Shown piece after piece: positions 7,692 through 16,803 of a DNA stretch of 64,000 bases. The stretch is taken from contig NZ_JAMOHM010000003.1 in assembly GCF_024448335.1 (NCBI RefSeq), positions 310,001 to 374,000 of the forward strand, read 5' to 3'. Position 1 is the first letter of the stretch. Every line of letters begins with the position of its first letter. The stretch comes from Stutzerimonas frequens (GTDB lineage: Bacteria > Pseudomonadota > Gammaproteobacteria > Pseudomonadales > Pseudomonadaceae). The notes beneath the pieces were generated by a model. It saw only the letters and a program-made list of their open reading frames with translations, made no database searches and was not told the DNA's origin. The position numbers were made by a program, and so were the translations under genes.

Positions 7692-9803
7692 TCAGAGCGC
7701 CAGGGACAGGCTCAGGCTGAGGTTGCGCGGGTCACCCGGCATCACCCAGACGTTGCTGTACGAGCGCTCGTAGTAGGTACGGTCGAAGGCGTTGTTCAGG
7801 TTCACTCCCAGCGTCAGGTTCTGCGTGGCCTGGTAGCGCGCGAGCAGATCGACCGTGGTGTAGGACGGCAGTTCGAAGTCGCTGTGGGCCTGCCCTGCCC
7901 GATCGCCCACATAGTTCAGCGCACCACCCAGGGAAAGACCGCGCAGATCGCCATCCTGGAACTCGTAGGTGGTCAGCAGGCTGCCGCTGTGGCGCGGCAC
8001 GTTGAGCAGGCGACTGCCGCGCGCCAGGGTGTTGTCGCGGGTCACTTCCGCATCCACGTAGGCGTAGGCGCCGATCACTCGAATGGCGTCGGTGAGCTGG
8101 CCGGCGAGCTGCAGATCCACACCCCGGCTGCGAACTTCGCCCGCAGCGATCTGGAAGCCATCGTTGGCCGGATCGCTGGTCAGCACATTCTCCTTGGTCA
8201 GGTGGAATGCCGCGGCGGTCAGGCCCAGACGGCCATCGAACAGGTCGAGTTTGACGCCCGCCTCGTAGCCCATGCCCTCTTCCGGATCGAAGGTCGCGCC
8301 ACTGGCAGCGGCTCCGTTATTCGGTTTGAACGACTGCGAAGCGTTGGCGAACAAGCCGACCTCCGGCAACAGCTGGTAGAGCACGCCGACCCGAGGCGTG
8401 ATCTTTTCGTGCGTCTGCTCGGCTCGCCGGCCGCTCACCTCGTTGTCCAGGCGCTGTTCGTAATGGTCGTAACGGGCCCCGACCACGCCGAACAGCTTGT
8501 CGGTCAGACGCATCTGGTCCTGCAGATTCAGTGCGCGGTTGTGCACCAACTCGTTGCGGTCGACCGTGCGGGCCGGATTGAACGCCGGTCGCAGTGAGCC
8601 ATAGACGGGGTTGTAGAGGTCGATACTGCGCAGGTTGTCGGAGCGCAGCATGAATTCGCTCAAGGCATAGCGTTCGTACTCGGTGCCGATCAGCAGCTGA
8701 TGTTCGATCGAACCGGTGTCCACCCGGCCGTGCAGTTCCAGTTGGGTGATCGCGTCCTGCCAGTCATAGTCGCGATAGCGCAGGTTGCGCGACAGCGTTC
8801 GGCCGTCTGCTGCGACCGCCGCTGCTTCGGTGGCATAGCCGTCCATGCGCCCCTGCTTGTAGTGACTGGCCAGGCGCAGTGTCCAGACCTCGTTGAGGTC
8901 GTGTTCGAGTTCGGCCTGCAGCGTTTCGTTGTCGTTGCTGATCGGACCATCGGAGGGTTCGCCATAGAATGCCGAGCGGGACACCCGGCCCAGGTTGCCG
9001 CCCGGTGCGACCACCCCGCGGTCGAAGGTCTGCCGGTTGCGCACCACCTCAGCCTGCACCAGCAACCGCGTATCGGGGCTCAGCTCCCAGCTGAAGGACG
9101 GCGCCACGAACTGCCGTTCGGATTCGCGATGGTCGCGGAAACTCTTGTTGTCTTCGACGGCGATGTTCATGCGGTACAGCATGTTGCCGTCTTCATCCAG
9201 CGGCGTGTTCACGTCCAACGCGCTGCGGTAGCGATCCCAACGCCCGGCGCTCAGGTCAAGACGGGCGAAGCTATCCAGCTGCGGCCGCTTGCTGACGATG
9301 TTGATGGTGCCGCCCGGATCGCCACGGCCGTACAGGCTGGCGGACGGTCCCTTGAGAACCTCGACACGTTCGATGCTCGCCGCGTCCGGCGGGTTCATGT
9401 AGCCCCGGTTGACGCTGAAGCCATCCTTGTAGAACTCGCTGGTGGTCAACCCGCGGACGCTGTACTCGTACATCGTCAGGCCGCCGAAGTCGTTCTGCCG
9501 TGCAACGCCGCCGGCGAAGTCCAACGCCCTTTCCACTCGTGGGCTGTCCAGGTCGTCCAGCACCGAGGCCGGGACGACGCTGATCGACTGGGGTATTTCC
9601 TCGATGGGCGTATCGGTCCTGGTGGCGCTGCGCGTGCGCTTGGCGCGATAGCCCTGCACCGGTCCGTCGGCACGTTCCTGATCGGCAGTGATGACGACCG
9701 AATCCAGCACCGCCGCCTCCTGCGCGCCCGCCAGCGGCGCACCTGCCAGCATCAATGCCGCTCCGGCACCCGCCCACTTCAATACCGCGACTTTCTCACT
9801 CAT
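7692..9803 (-). CDS. TonB-dependent siderophore/metallophore receptor
   Basis: From the ATG at 9803 this is a 703-residue outer-membrane receptor. It has a signal peptide (cleaved near GAQEA), a plug domain with SVVITADQ, PIEEIPQSISVVPASVL, VRGLTTSEFYKDGF and VEVLKGPSASLYGRGDPGGTINIVSKRP, and a C-terminal beta barrel ending NLSLSLSLAL with aromatic girdle segments. It takes up a metal-chelate with energy from TonB. The plug signatures place it in the FhuA/FoxA/FpvA-like siderophore subfamily, without a secretin-like signalling domain. I see no Fur-type box, but a Zur-like palindrome lies just before the start (9826-9838). A GTG at 9812 would add three residues. No sigma factor, esterase or periplasmic binding gene is adjacent. 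The substrate cannot be told from sequence. Confidence 0.92.
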   Translation of the reverse strand: MSEKVAVLKWAGAGAALMLAGAPLAGAQEAAVLDSVVITADQERADGPVQGYRAKRTRSATRTDTPIEEIPQSISVVPASVLDDLDSPRVERALDFAGGVARQNDFGGLTMYEYSVRGLTTSEFYKDGFSVNRGYMNPPDAASIERVEVLKGPSASLYGRGDPGGTINIVSKRPQLDSFARLDLSAGRWDRYRSALDVNTPLDEDGNMLYRMNIAVEDNKSFRDHRESERQFVAPSFSWELSPDTRLLVQAEVVRNRQTFDRGVVAPGGNLGRVSRSAFYGEPSDGPISNDNETLQAELEHDLNEVWTLRLASHYKQGRMDGYATEAAAVAADGRTLSRNLRYRDYDWQDAITQLELHGRVDTGSIEHQLLIGTEYERYALSEFMLRSDNLRSIDLYNPVYGSLRPAFNPARTVDRNELVHNRALNLQDQMRLTDKLFGVVGARYDHYEQRLDNEVSGRRAEQTHEKITPRVGVLYQLLPEVGLFANASQSFKPNNGAAASGATFDPEEGMGYEAGVKLDLFDGRLGLTAAAFHLTKENVLTSDPANDGFQIAAGEVRSRGVDLQLAGQLTDAIRVIGAYAYVDAEVTRDNTLARGSRLLNVPRHSGSLLTTYEFQDGDLRGLSLGGALNYVGDRAGQAHSDFELPSYTTVDLLARYQATQNLTLGVNLNNAFDRTYYERSYSNVWVMPGDPRNLSLSLSLAL

Positions 9804-10140
9804 GCCTAACACTCAAGATCAAGACGTTATATCGTAACAATGCTGTCCGTTTGGCTTGGCGCTGTCAATGGAACGATTCGCATCTGCTTCGCCACGAATG
9901 GCCGGTTCCTCGATTGCTGCGTTCACCCTCCTTACTCCGATGGCGCAGCTATGCGACAATGCGCGCCTTTCGCTCGGCCGCAATCCCCGCATTCGTTCTC
10001 GACAGCCAGCATCCGTCGCTGTCGTACTCCTCAGCATTGCAGGATCACCAGCTCCCCTTCCGGAGCGAGCTGGAACGCCGAGTATTGCTGCCGGATCGGT
10101 CCCGGCCCGTTACACGTCGCATTCATTGATAGGTAAGCCC
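9804..10140. other. 337-bp intergenic region between TonB receptor and ybiT
   Basis: This divergent gap holds the Zur-like palindrome near the receptor start and a TTGACA element for the minus strand at 9863-9868. The rest is a long leader to ybiT with a reading frame open in phase but without family homology. I see no RNA gene or attenuator. Confidence 0.5.
9826..9838. promoter_or_regulatory. Zur-like palindrome upstream of the TonB receptor
   Basis: GTTATATCGTAAC matches 10 of 12 defined positions of the gammaproteobacterial Zur core GTTATANTATAAC. It sits 22 bp before the receptor ATG. A minus-strand TTGACA at 9868-9863, with a weak -10 around 9845-9840, would put the palindrome over the transcription start, as for a repressor. 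The flanking bases fit the longer Zur consensus poorly, so this remains a candidate. Confidence 0.45.
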
Positions 10141-11730
10141 TTGATCTCCACCGCCAATATCACCATGCAGTTCGGTGCCAAGCCGCTGTTCGAAAACGTT
10201 TCCGTCAAGTTCGGCGGTGGCAACCGCTACGGTCTCATCGGCGCCAATGGCTGCGGCAAATCGACCTTCATGAAAATCCTCGGTGGCGAGCTGGAACCAT
10301 CGGCCGGCCAGGTGATGCTCGAGCCCAACGTGCGCCTGGGCAAGCTGCGTCAGGATCAGTTCGCCTATGAAGACTTCAGCGTGATCGACACGGTGATCAT
10401 GGGTCACACCGAGCTGTGGAAGGTGAAGGCCGAGCGCGACCGCATCTACTCGCTGCCGGAAATGAGCGAGGAAGACGGCATGGCGGTCGCCGAGCTGGAG
10501 GTTCAGTTCGCCGAGTTCGACGGCTACACCGCCGAATCGCGCGCCGGCGAGCTGCTGCTCGGCCTGGGCATCCCGCTCGATCAGCATTTCGGCCCGATGA
10601 GTGCCGTGGCGCCCGGCTGGAAGCTGCGCGTACTGCTGGCCCAGGCGCTGTTCTCCGACCCGGAAGTGCTGCTGCTGGACGAACCGACCAACCACTTGGA
10701 CATCAACACCATCCGCTGGCTGGAATCGATTCTCACGGCGCGCAACAGCACCATGATCATCATTTCCCACGACCGCCACTTCCTCAACAGCGTCTGCACC
10801 CACATGGCCGACCTGGATTACGGCGAGCTGCGCCTGTTCCCGGGCAACTACGACGAATACATGACGGCCGCAACCCAGGCCCGTGAACGCCTGCTCTCGG
10901 ACAACGCCAAGAAGAAGGCGCAGATCGCCGAACTGCAGACCTTCGTCAGCCGCTTCTCGGCCAACGCCTCCAAGGCCAAGCAGGCCACCAGCCGCGCGAA
11001 GCTGATCGACAAGATCCAGCTCGACGAAGTGAAGCCGTCCAGTCGCGTCAGCCCGTTCATCCGTTTCGAGCAGTACAAGAAGCTGCATCGCCAGGCGGTC
11101 ACCCTGGAGCGCATCAGTCAGGGTTATGACGGCACGCCACTGTTCCAGAACCTGAATCTGCAGGTCGAGGCCGGCGAGCGTGTGGCCATCATCGGCCCGA
11201 ACGGCATCGGCAAGACCACCCTGCTGCGCACACTGGTCGGTGAGTTGCCACCCATGTCCGGTGAAGTGAAGTGGACCGAAAGTGCCGATGTGGGCTATTT
11301 CGCCCAGGACCACGCCGAGGACTTCGAGGACGACGTCACCCTCTTCGACTGGATGGGCCAGTGGACCCAGGGTGGCGAGCAACTGGTGCGCGGCACGTTG
11401 GGCCGCATGCTGTTCTCCAACGACGAGATCAAGAAATCGGTCAAGGTGATCTCCGGTGGCGAACAGGGCCGCATGCTGTTCGGCAAGCTGATCCTGAAGA
11501 AGCCCAACGTGCTGGTGATGGACGAACCAACCAACCACCTGGACATGGAATCCATTGAGGCACTCAACCTGGCGCTGGAGAACTACCCGGGCACGCTGAT
11601 CTTCGTCAGCCACGACCGCGAGTTCGTCAGCTCCCTGGCCACGCGCATCATCGAATTGTCGGAGAACGGCGTGACTGACTTCAGCGGCAGCTACGACGAC
11701 TATCTGCGCAGCCAGGGCGTGCTTGTTTGA
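10141..11730 (+). CDS. ybiT: ABC-F ATPase YbiT
   Basis: This 529-residue soluble protein has two ABC ATPase domains and no membrane segments. The first Walker A is GANGCGKST near residue 35 and the second GPNGIGKTT near 351; two Walker B motifs [11 protein letters not shown] and [10 protein letters not shown] are present, with the interdomain linker between. ABC-F proteins bind the ribosomal E site and relieve stalled or slow translation; YbiT is the E. coli relative. The start is placed at TTG 10141 because [17 protein letters not shown] is where the family begins; an open frame upstream to 9856 has no family resemblance. AGGTAAG precedes the TTG. A strong bidirectional terminator follows. 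Confidence 0.93.
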   Translation: MISTANITMQFGAKPLFENVSVKFGGGNRYGLIGANGCGKSTFMKILGGELEPSAGQVMLEPNVRLGKLRQDQFAYEDFSVIDTVIMGHTELWKVKAERDRIYSLPEMSEEDGMAVAELEVQFAEFDGYTAESRAGELLLGLGIPLDQHFGPMSAVAPGWKLRVLLAQALFSDPEVLLLDEPTNHLDINTIRWLESILTARNSTMIIISHDRHFLNSVCTHMADLDYGELRLFPGNYDEYMTAATQARERLLSDNAKKKAQIAELQTFVSRFSANASKAKQATSRAKLIDKIQLDEVKPSSRVSPFIRFEQYKKLHRQAVTLERISQGYDGTPLFQNLNLQVEAGERVAIIGPNGIGKTTLLRTLVGELPPMSGEVKWTESADVGYFAQDHAEDFEDDVTLFDWMGQWTQGGEQLVRGTLGRMLFSNDEIKKSVKVISGGEQGRMLFGKLILKKPNVLVMDEPTNHLDMESIEALNLALENYPGTLIFVSHDREFVSSLATRIIELSENGVTDFSGSYDDYLRSQGVLV

Positions 11731-11746
11731 AACCGCCTCGCGCATG

Positions 11747-11775
11747 AAAAAAGCCCCGCATCCGCGGGGCTTTTT
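11747..11775. terminator. Bidirectional intrinsic terminator between ybiT and uppP
   Basis: AGCCCCGC (11752-11759) pairs with GCGGGGCT (11764-11771) over a 4-base loop, with an A-run before and a T-run after. It ends ybiT on the plus strand and uppP on the minus strand. Confidence 0.92.
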
Positions 11776-11791
11776 CATTTCAAGGGTGGCT

Positions 11792-12622
11792 CTAACCGAC
11801 TGCCGTGCTCCAGTCGATCATCCCCAGCTGCCAGGTGCCCAGGATCAACAGACCGAAACCGATCCGGTACCAGGCGAACGCAGCGTAGCTGTGGTTACCG
11901 ATGAACTTCAGCAGCGCCCGCACGGCCAGCATGGCGAAAATGAACGAGGTAACGAAGCCGATGGCGAACACGGCGAAGTCGCCCGGCTGGAACAGCTCGC
12001 GGTATTTGTAGCCGGAATAGACAGCAGCGCCGACCATGGTCGGCATCGCCAGGAAGAACGAGAACTCGGTGGCGGCTTTGCGCGACAGGCCGAACAGCAG
12101 TCCACCAATGATCGTCGAGCCCGACCGCGAAGTGCCCGGCACCAGCGCCAGACACTGAGCGAAACCGACCTTCAAGGCCAGCGTCCAGGTCATGTCGTCG
12201 ACTGTCTCGGCGCGAATTGCATGTTCGCGACGCTCGGCCCAGAGCATGACGATGCCGCCGATGACCAGCGCGGTGGCCACTGTGATCGGGTTGAACAGGT
12301 ATTCGTGGATCAGATCGGCAAAGGCCACGCCAAGCACTACAGCCGGCATGAAGGCGACCAGCAGGTTGGCGGTGAACTTCTGTGCCTGGCGCTCCCTAGG
12401 CAGGCCGACCACCACATCGATGATCTTGCGCCGATATTCCCAGATCACCGCGAGGATCGCGCCGAGCTGGATGATGATATTGAAAGCCAGTGCGCGTTCA
12501 CCGCCGAAGCCGATCAGATCCGCGACGATGATTTGGTGGCCGGTACTGGAGACCGGAAGAAACTCGGTTATTCCCTCTACTACGCCCAGAATCAGTGCCT
12601 GAACCGCAATCCAAAGATCCAT
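11792..12622 (-). CDS. uppP: Undecaprenyl-diphosphatase UppP (BacA)
   Basis: This 276-residue integral membrane protein has about eight helices and both active-site blocks of the BacA family: [17 protein letters not shown] at about residues 13-29 and [12 protein letters not shown] near 160. It removes a phosphate from undecaprenyl diphosphate so that the lipid carrier can be reused in peptidoglycan and polysaccharide synthesis; higher amounts give bacitracin resistance. The ATG at 12622 is preceded by GGGGAGTAG. It stands alone, convergent with ybiT. Confidence 0.95.
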   Translation of the reverse strand: MDLWIAVQALILGVVEGITEFLPVSSTGHQIIVADLIGFGGERALAFNIIIQLGAILAVIWEYRRKIIDVVVGLPRERQAQKFTANLLVAFMPAVVLGVAFADLIHEYLFNPITVATALVIGGIVMLWAERREHAIRAETVDDMTWTLALKVGFAQCLALVPGTSRSGSTIIGGLLFGLSRKAATEFSFFLAMPTMVGAAVYSGYKYRELFQPGDFAVFAIGFVTSFIFAMLAVRALLKFIGNHSYAAFAWYRIGFGLLILGTWQLGMIDWSTAVG

Positions 12623-12970
12623 CTACTCCCCAAAAGCGATGCCACTCATCGCACATGAATGCAACCAAGGTATATGTCACAAAGCCATCGAAACGCTGTT
12701 CTGACTCGCCGCGGGGAACTAAATTCCACGGCAGACGAAACGGGGGCTCATTTTTAGTCACAAGCGGCCGAAAAGCTACTTAGAAGCCATTGCCCGGCTC
12801 CAACCAGCAGGCCGCACACAGCTGACAGGCGAGCCGTTGGTTGCTTGAGCGGGCGCAGGCTCAGGTGGTTGTCGTCACCAGCATGGCGCTACCACTTGCA
12901 ACAAACCAAGCATCGTCCGAGCCACCACAAGACAAGAACGATAAGAAAGACACCTCCAGGAGCCGTATTC
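12623..12970. other. 348-bp intergenic region between uppP and a chemoreceptor
   Basis: The region contains the divergent promoters of uppP (minus) and the chemoreceptor (plus), including a candidate FliA promoter at 12748-12774. The leader of about 190 bp before the chemoreceptor contains no further element that I recognise. Confidence 0.5.
12748..12774 (+). promoter_or_regulatory. Candidate FliA (sigma-28) promoter
   Basis: TCATTTTT at 12748-12755, an 11-bp spacer, and GCCGAAAA at 12767-12774 resemble the FliA pattern TAAAGTTT-N11-GCCGATAA (5 of 8 and 7 of 8). Chemoreceptor genes in Pseudomonas are often FliA-dependent. The distance of almost 200 bp to the start codon is long. Confidence 0.35.
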
Positions 12971-14605
12971 ATGAATCTGCTGCGCAATGTTCCTATCAGC
13001 AAGCGCCTCTGGCTGATCCCCGTGGTCGCCATCGCCATGCTCTTCATCCTCGGTCTGCTGATGATCCAGCAGGTTCGCTCCGACCTGTACCGAGGCAAGC
13101 AGGAGGCGACGCGTAACGTGGTTGAAGCGGCCGCCGGTGTTTTCGAGCACTACCGCAAGCTGGAAACCAGCGGTGCGATGAGTACCGCGGAGGCGCAACG
13201 TGCCGCCATGGAGCAGATCCGGCTGCTTCGCTATGACGGCCAGGACTACTTCTGGATCAACGATCTTGGCCCGACCATGATCATGCACCCGATGCAGCCC
13301 AAGCTCGACGGCCAGGATCTTTCGAAGATCAAGGATCCGGAAGGCAAGGAGCTGTTCAACGAGATGGTCGCCATCGCTCGTCGTGACGGTGCAGGCCTGG
13401 TCGACTACATGTGGGCCAAGCCCGGCGAAGAGAATCCGGTGCCGAAAATCTCCTATGTGCAACTGTTCAAGCCCTGGGGCTGGATCATCGGCTCAGGCAT
13501 CTACGTCGATGACGTGGAGCAGGAGTTCTGGAACTACGTGACGCGCTTTTCCATCATCGGTCTGTTCATCGCCGCGATCATGGCCGTGGTGGTCGCCATC
13601 CTGATCCGCAGTATCGTTGCGCCGCTGCGCCACACGATGGCGGCGATGGCCAATATCGCCAGCGGCGAAGCCGACCTGACCCACACACTGGATGTGTCGG
13701 GCAATGATGAGCTGACCACGCTCGGCCGAGATTTCAACCGATTCACCCAAAAACTGCGTACCGTTGTCGGTCAGCTTTTCGAAACGGCCGGAGCCCTGGA
13801 TCAATCCTCGCGCTCGCTCAGCGAGCTTTCTAGCCAGACCCACGAACAGAGCCAGCAGCAGATGCTGCAAATGGAACAGGTGGCCACGGCAGTCAACGAG
13901 GTTACCTACGCAGTGCAGGAAGTCGCCAAGAACGCCGAACACGCGTCGAGCGAAGTGGGCGCAGCAGAGAACCAGGCCGGGCTCGGCCAGCGCAACATCG
14001 AGACGAGCCTGCAACAGATCGACGAGCTGTCGGCAACCATCAGCCAGGCGGTGGACGTGATCCAGTCACTGGCCGATGAAACCACCAAGATCGGCTCCGT
14101 TCTCGAGGTCATCGGCTCCATCGCCGAGCAGACCAACCTGCTGGCACTGAATGCGGCAATCGAAGCTGCACGAGCTGGCGAGCAGGGCCGTGGCTTCGCC
14201 GTGGTAGCCGACGAGGTGCGTCTGCTGGCGCAGCGGACACAACAGTCGACAGCGGAGATCCAAGGCATGATCGAGCGCCTGCAGAAGAATTCAGGTGCAG
14301 CCGTGAACGTCATCATGGAAAGCAACCGGGCCTCGCAACTCACTGTCGAGCAGGCCAGTCAGGCTGGCGAAAGTCTTGGCGAGATCGCTCAGGCTTTGCG
14401 CAACCTGTCGGGCGTCAACGCTTCGATTGCCAGCGCTACCCTGCAGCAGTCCCATGTGGTCGAGGAGATCAACCAGAACGTGACCCAGGCCGCCGGCCTG
14501 GCGCAAGAGAGTACGCTGGCAGCCGAGCAGTCCAGTGAGGCGGGCAAGCGTCTGGGCGAACTCGCCAGCCAGCTCAATCGCCTGCTCAGTCAGTTCAGGG
14601 TCTGA
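12971..14605 (+). CDS. Methyl-accepting chemotaxis protein with Cache_2 sensor domain
   Basis: From the ATG at 12971 this is a 544-residue chemoreceptor. Transmembrane helix 1 is at about residues 14-35, followed by a periplasmic single-Cache (Cache_2) domain with [18 protein letters not shown] and [15 protein letters not shown], helix 2 at about 192-216, a HAMP region, and a cytoplasmic signalling domain with the conserved hairpin tip [32 protein letters not shown]. The likely ligand class is small organic acids, by resemblance to P. aeruginosa CtpM-type receptors. CAGGAG precedes the ATG; the longer frame from 12845 has no family support. It has no C-terminal CheR-binding pentapeptide. Confidence 0.92.
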   Translation: MNLLRNVPISKRLWLIPVVAIAMLFILGLLMIQQVRSDLYRGKQEATRNVVEAAAGVFEHYRKLETSGAMSTAEAQRAAMEQIRLLRYDGQDYFWINDLGPTMIMHPMQPKLDGQDLSKIKDPEGKELFNEMVAIARRDGAGLVDYMWAKPGEENPVPKISYVQLFKPWGWIIGSGIYVDDVEQEFWNYVTRFSIIGLFIAAIMAVVVAILIRSIVAPLRHTMAAMANIASGEADLTHTLDVSGNDELTTLGRDFNRFTQKLRTVVGQLFETAGALDQSSRSLSELSSQTHEQSQQQMLQMEQVATAVNEVTYAVQEVAKNAEHASSEVGAAENQAGLGQRNIETSLQQIDELSATISQAVDVIQSLADETTKIGSVLEVIGSIAEQTNLLALNAAIEAARAGEQGRGFAVVADEVRLLAQRTQQSTAEIQGMIERLQKNSGAAVNVIMESNRASQLTVEQASQAGESLGEIAQALRNLSGVNASIASATLQQSHVVEEINQNVTQAAGLAQESTLAAEQSSEAGKRLGELASQLNRLLSQFRV

Positions 14606-15002
14606 TCCCCTACCCGGCGGTCCTCGTGAGCGGGACCGCCGGCACCCTACTGAAGCAGTGCCCCTTCCGCTCGCACCATCAGCAAGCAGGCGCCAGCCTA
14701 ACCTCAACATCTCCCCTCGCGACAGGTTGTCGCACGGGCCTTTTCCCTGTGCGGCCTAGCAAGCCCGCCTCCCTCACCTCGCCAGTGAAATTTTCCAGCA
14801 GTGACAAGGGTTTAGATCGAACCTGGAGCCCCCGGCCGACCATGCGTCAACGTTATACCTTTGGCTAATTGCAAAGGCCTTCAAATTTTTTCGAACTCGC
14901 ATGTGACTCATCAGTCCTCTGGGTACATCAACTGCAATGTAAGGCCAATGCCAACGAGCTTGGCTGCAGGTATTTTGGGTATCACACAGAGAGACATGCC
15001 CC
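14606..15002. other. 397-bp gap with a GC-rich hairpin
   Basis: Just after the chemoreceptor, CCGGCGGTCC (14614-14623) pairs perfectly with GGACCGCCGG (14633-14642); there is no T-run, so it is not a classical terminator but may stabilise the 3' end. The remainder, including an AT-rich stretch around 14870-14900 that may hold the promoter of the next gene, has no reading frame I can support. Confidence 0.4.
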
Positions 15003-15272
15003 ATGCACACCCCGCTGCGTATCAATGAAGCCCTTCTGATCACCGACCGCGCGTTCAAACCATTCCAGTGCGTTGCCTGGACGCTGCTCGAAGGAAACGG
15101 CGAAGTCAGCATCACCGTTGTCGATCGCGACGAAGCCCGCCTCTTGGGTCGTTGCAAGATGTCCAGCAGCGTTTTCACCGATCCTGTGAAACTCGGTGAA
15201 ACCCTGGAGCAGACTCGCGAGCAACTCAGCCGCGATGGCGCCCACTTCTCCCCTTGGCACATGCCTGAATAA
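15003..15272 (+). CDS. Conserved hypothetical protein, 89 residues
   Basis: This small soluble protein (MHTPLRINEALLITDRAF...) has an alternating strand pattern in the first 55 residues (QCVAWTLLEGNGEVSITVVD) and a helix in the second half (DPVKLGETLEQTREQLSRDG). I do not recognise a family. It has no signal peptide or membrane segment. An AGAGA sequence precedes the ATG and a good terminator follows at 15291-15321, so it is transcribed alone. Codon use is like its neighbours, which supports a real gene. Confidence 0.7.
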   Translation: MHTPLRINEALLITDRAFKPFQCVAWTLLEGNGEVSITVVDRDEARLLGRCKMSSSVFTDPVKLGETLEQTREQLSRDGAHFSPWHMPE

Positions 15273-15290
15273 GCATGGCTCGCCCGAACG

Positions 15291-15321
15291 AAGGCCTGCG
15301 GCACGCGCTCCAGGCCTTTTT
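15291..15321 (+). terminator. Intrinsic terminator after the 89-residue protein gene
   Basis: AAGGCCTG (15291-15298) pairs with CAGGCCTT (15311-15318), followed by a T-run. Confidence 0.85.
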
Positions 15322-15414
15322 TCATGTCCGGCGGTTGGGTTGTCCTGGTGACCTCGACTGATCCATTCGGCTGTTTAACGGTCTCAACAGCAACGGACAT
15401 AACAGGAGAGACCC

Positions 15415-15696
15415 ATGAAAGGTGCAGAAGCCTACGTCAACGATCAATGGCAAAGCTGCGGGCTTGCCGATCTACCTCGAGACTCCGGCGGCCACTTGGT
15501 GAAACTGCACTTCGTCATTCCGCGCGACACACAGACGCCCGGACTCATCGACCACATCGGTGACGTCGCACAGCGGCACTTGAGCGAGGCCTATGGCGGG
15601 CGCAAGGTCACCCGCAAGCCAGTAGTCGGCTCGGTGGTCGGCGACGGTAGTGGTGATGCCATCGACCTGGAATTCGAGATAGCAGCAGCCGAATAA
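15415..15696 (+). CDS. Hypothetical protein, 93 residues
   Basis: A small soluble protein starting MKGAEAYVNDQWQSCGLAD, with a strand-rich first half and a C-terminal DAIDLEFEIAAAE. I do not recognise it. The ATG follows AGGAGAGACCC, a strong ribosome binding site, and the frame ends 90 bp before the DUF421 gene, so it may be the first gene of a short operon. No signal peptide or membrane helix is visible. Confidence 0.65.
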   Translation: MKGAEAYVNDQWQSCGLADLPRDSGGHLVKLHFVIPRDTQTPGLIDHIGDVAQRHLSEAYGGRKVTRKPVVGSVVGDGSGDAIDLEFEIAAAE

Positions 15697-15786
15697 CGGG
15701 GCTGCACTCATCGACGCTGGCACTCTAGGATAAGCCGAATGTGATGCCCGCCGACGAACGCCGGCTTTTCCGAAGGAACACCGAAG

Positions 15787-16479
15787 ATGACTCCCTTTGA
15801 TCTGCAGCGCATGCTTTTGCATGAGTTTCCGCTGATGTTCGTAGCGGAAGTGGCGCTACGGGCATTGCTCGCGTTCGCAGCGGTTTTCATCTTTCTCAAG
15901 GTCAGCGGCCGTCGGGGCATTCGCCAGCTCTCGGTGTTCGAACTGGTCATCATCCTGACCCTCGGTTCCGCCGCCGGCGACGTCTCGTTTTATGAAGACG
16001 TACCATTGCTGCCGGTCGCGGCGGTGTTCGTCACCCTGCTGTTCTTGTATCGCTTCACCGTGTATCTGATGAATCGCAGTCCACGCTTCGGTGTGTGGCT
16101 GGAAGGTCGACCGGTCACCATCATTCGCGACGGCATCTACGAACTGCGCAGCCTGGACAGCTTGAACATCTCGGCTGACGAATTTTTCATGGAACTGCGC
16201 CAGCAGGGGGTCGAGCACCTTGGTCAGGTACGGCTCGGCATTCTGGAGAACGACGGCAACGTCAGTCTGTTCTTCCATGAGCCCGAAGCGGTACGTCCCG
16301 GACTCTCCGTTCTACCGCCGGAATACCGGCCGGAATTCCGCCAGGTTCCCGCGGCCGGCATGTATGCATGCGGCCGCTGCGGTTTCCCCCAGGCACTGGA
16401 AAGCCAACAGACGCAGCGATGCCCGCGCTGCTCCAACCCGACCTGGTCAAAGGCGCTGACGACGCTGCGATCACGCTGA
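15787..16479 (+). CDS. DUF421 (YetF/YcaP-like) membrane protein with C-terminal zinc ribbon
   Basis: This 230-residue protein has two or three N-terminal membrane helices (about residues 15-80) with SGRRGIRQLSVFELVIILTLGSAAGD, the DUF421 signature, then a cytoplasmic domain with LEGRPVTIIRDG, SADEFFMELRQQGV and GNVSLFF. Unlike short family members it continues into a zinc ribbon, CGRCG...CPRCS, around residues 195-215, with two CxxC pairs. The role of DUF421 proteins is poorly known; Bacillus relatives affect spores and the envelope. The ribbon suggests metal binding or contact with a partner. The ATG follows GAAGGAACACCGAAG. Confidence 0.85.
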   Translation: MTPFDLQRMLLHEFPLMFVAEVALRALLAFAAVFIFLKVSGRRGIRQLSVFELVIILTLGSAAGDVSFYEDVPLLPVAAVFVTLLFLYRFTVYLMNRSPRFGVWLEGRPVTIIRDGIYELRSLDSLNISADEFFMELRQQGVEHLGQVRLGILENDGNVSLFFHEPEAVRPGLSVLPPEYRPEFRQVPAAGMYACGRCGFPQALESQQTQRCPRCSNPTWSKALTTLRSR

Positions 16480-16583
16480 TACACGGTACGAACCGCCATC
16501 GCTCTAACCGGTCAGTTGATAGAGGCCAGCCATCTCCGTTGCGGCTGCCCGACTTCAATCCAGATCAAAAGCAGGAGCAGACC

Positions 16584-16748
16584 ATGCTTGGCGACTATTC
16601 ATCGATCAACGACCACCTCGAAACCGCGCGCAAGCACGCAGACCAGGCTGAAACCGAGGCCAAGCCAGAGCTCTACCGCGAAGCGGTTGACGAACTCGTC
16701 GCAGCAATCCGCCTGTTGATGCGCAACGGCAACGAAAAGGACAACTGA
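16584..16748 (+). CDS. Small helical protein, 54 residues
   Basis: The protein (MLGDYSSINDHLETARKHAD...) is almost wholly helical and acidic, with heptad-like spacing of Leu/Ile/Val (HLETARKHADQAETEA, then YREAVDELVAAIRLLM). It probably forms a coiled coil or helical bundle. The ATG at 16584 follows GCAGGAG at 8 bp; a longer frame from 16368 overlaps the DUF421 gene and is unlikely. It lies between the DUF421 and topoisomerase genes on the same strand. Function unknown. Confidence 0.65.
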   Translation: MLGDYSSINDHLETARKHADQAETEAKPELYREAVDELVAAIRLLMRNGNEKDN

Positions 16749-16760
16749 GCCGCTCCATCG

Positions 16761-16783
16761 CCTCGCCAGCCGGGCTGGCGAGG
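16761..16783. other. Perfect 10-bp hairpin between small gene and topoisomerase IB
   Basis: CCTCGCCAGC and GCTGGCGAGG pair perfectly around a 3-base loop. No T-run follows, so intrinsic termination is doubtful; it may be an RNA-stabilising or pausing hairpin. Confidence 0.5.
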
Positions 16784-16803
16784 CCCAGAGGATCTCGCAA
16801 TAG

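Noticed and set aside
10123..11778. A 551-codon minus-strand frame opposite ybiT
   Set aside because: Shadow frame of the ABC-F gene with no recognisable domain.
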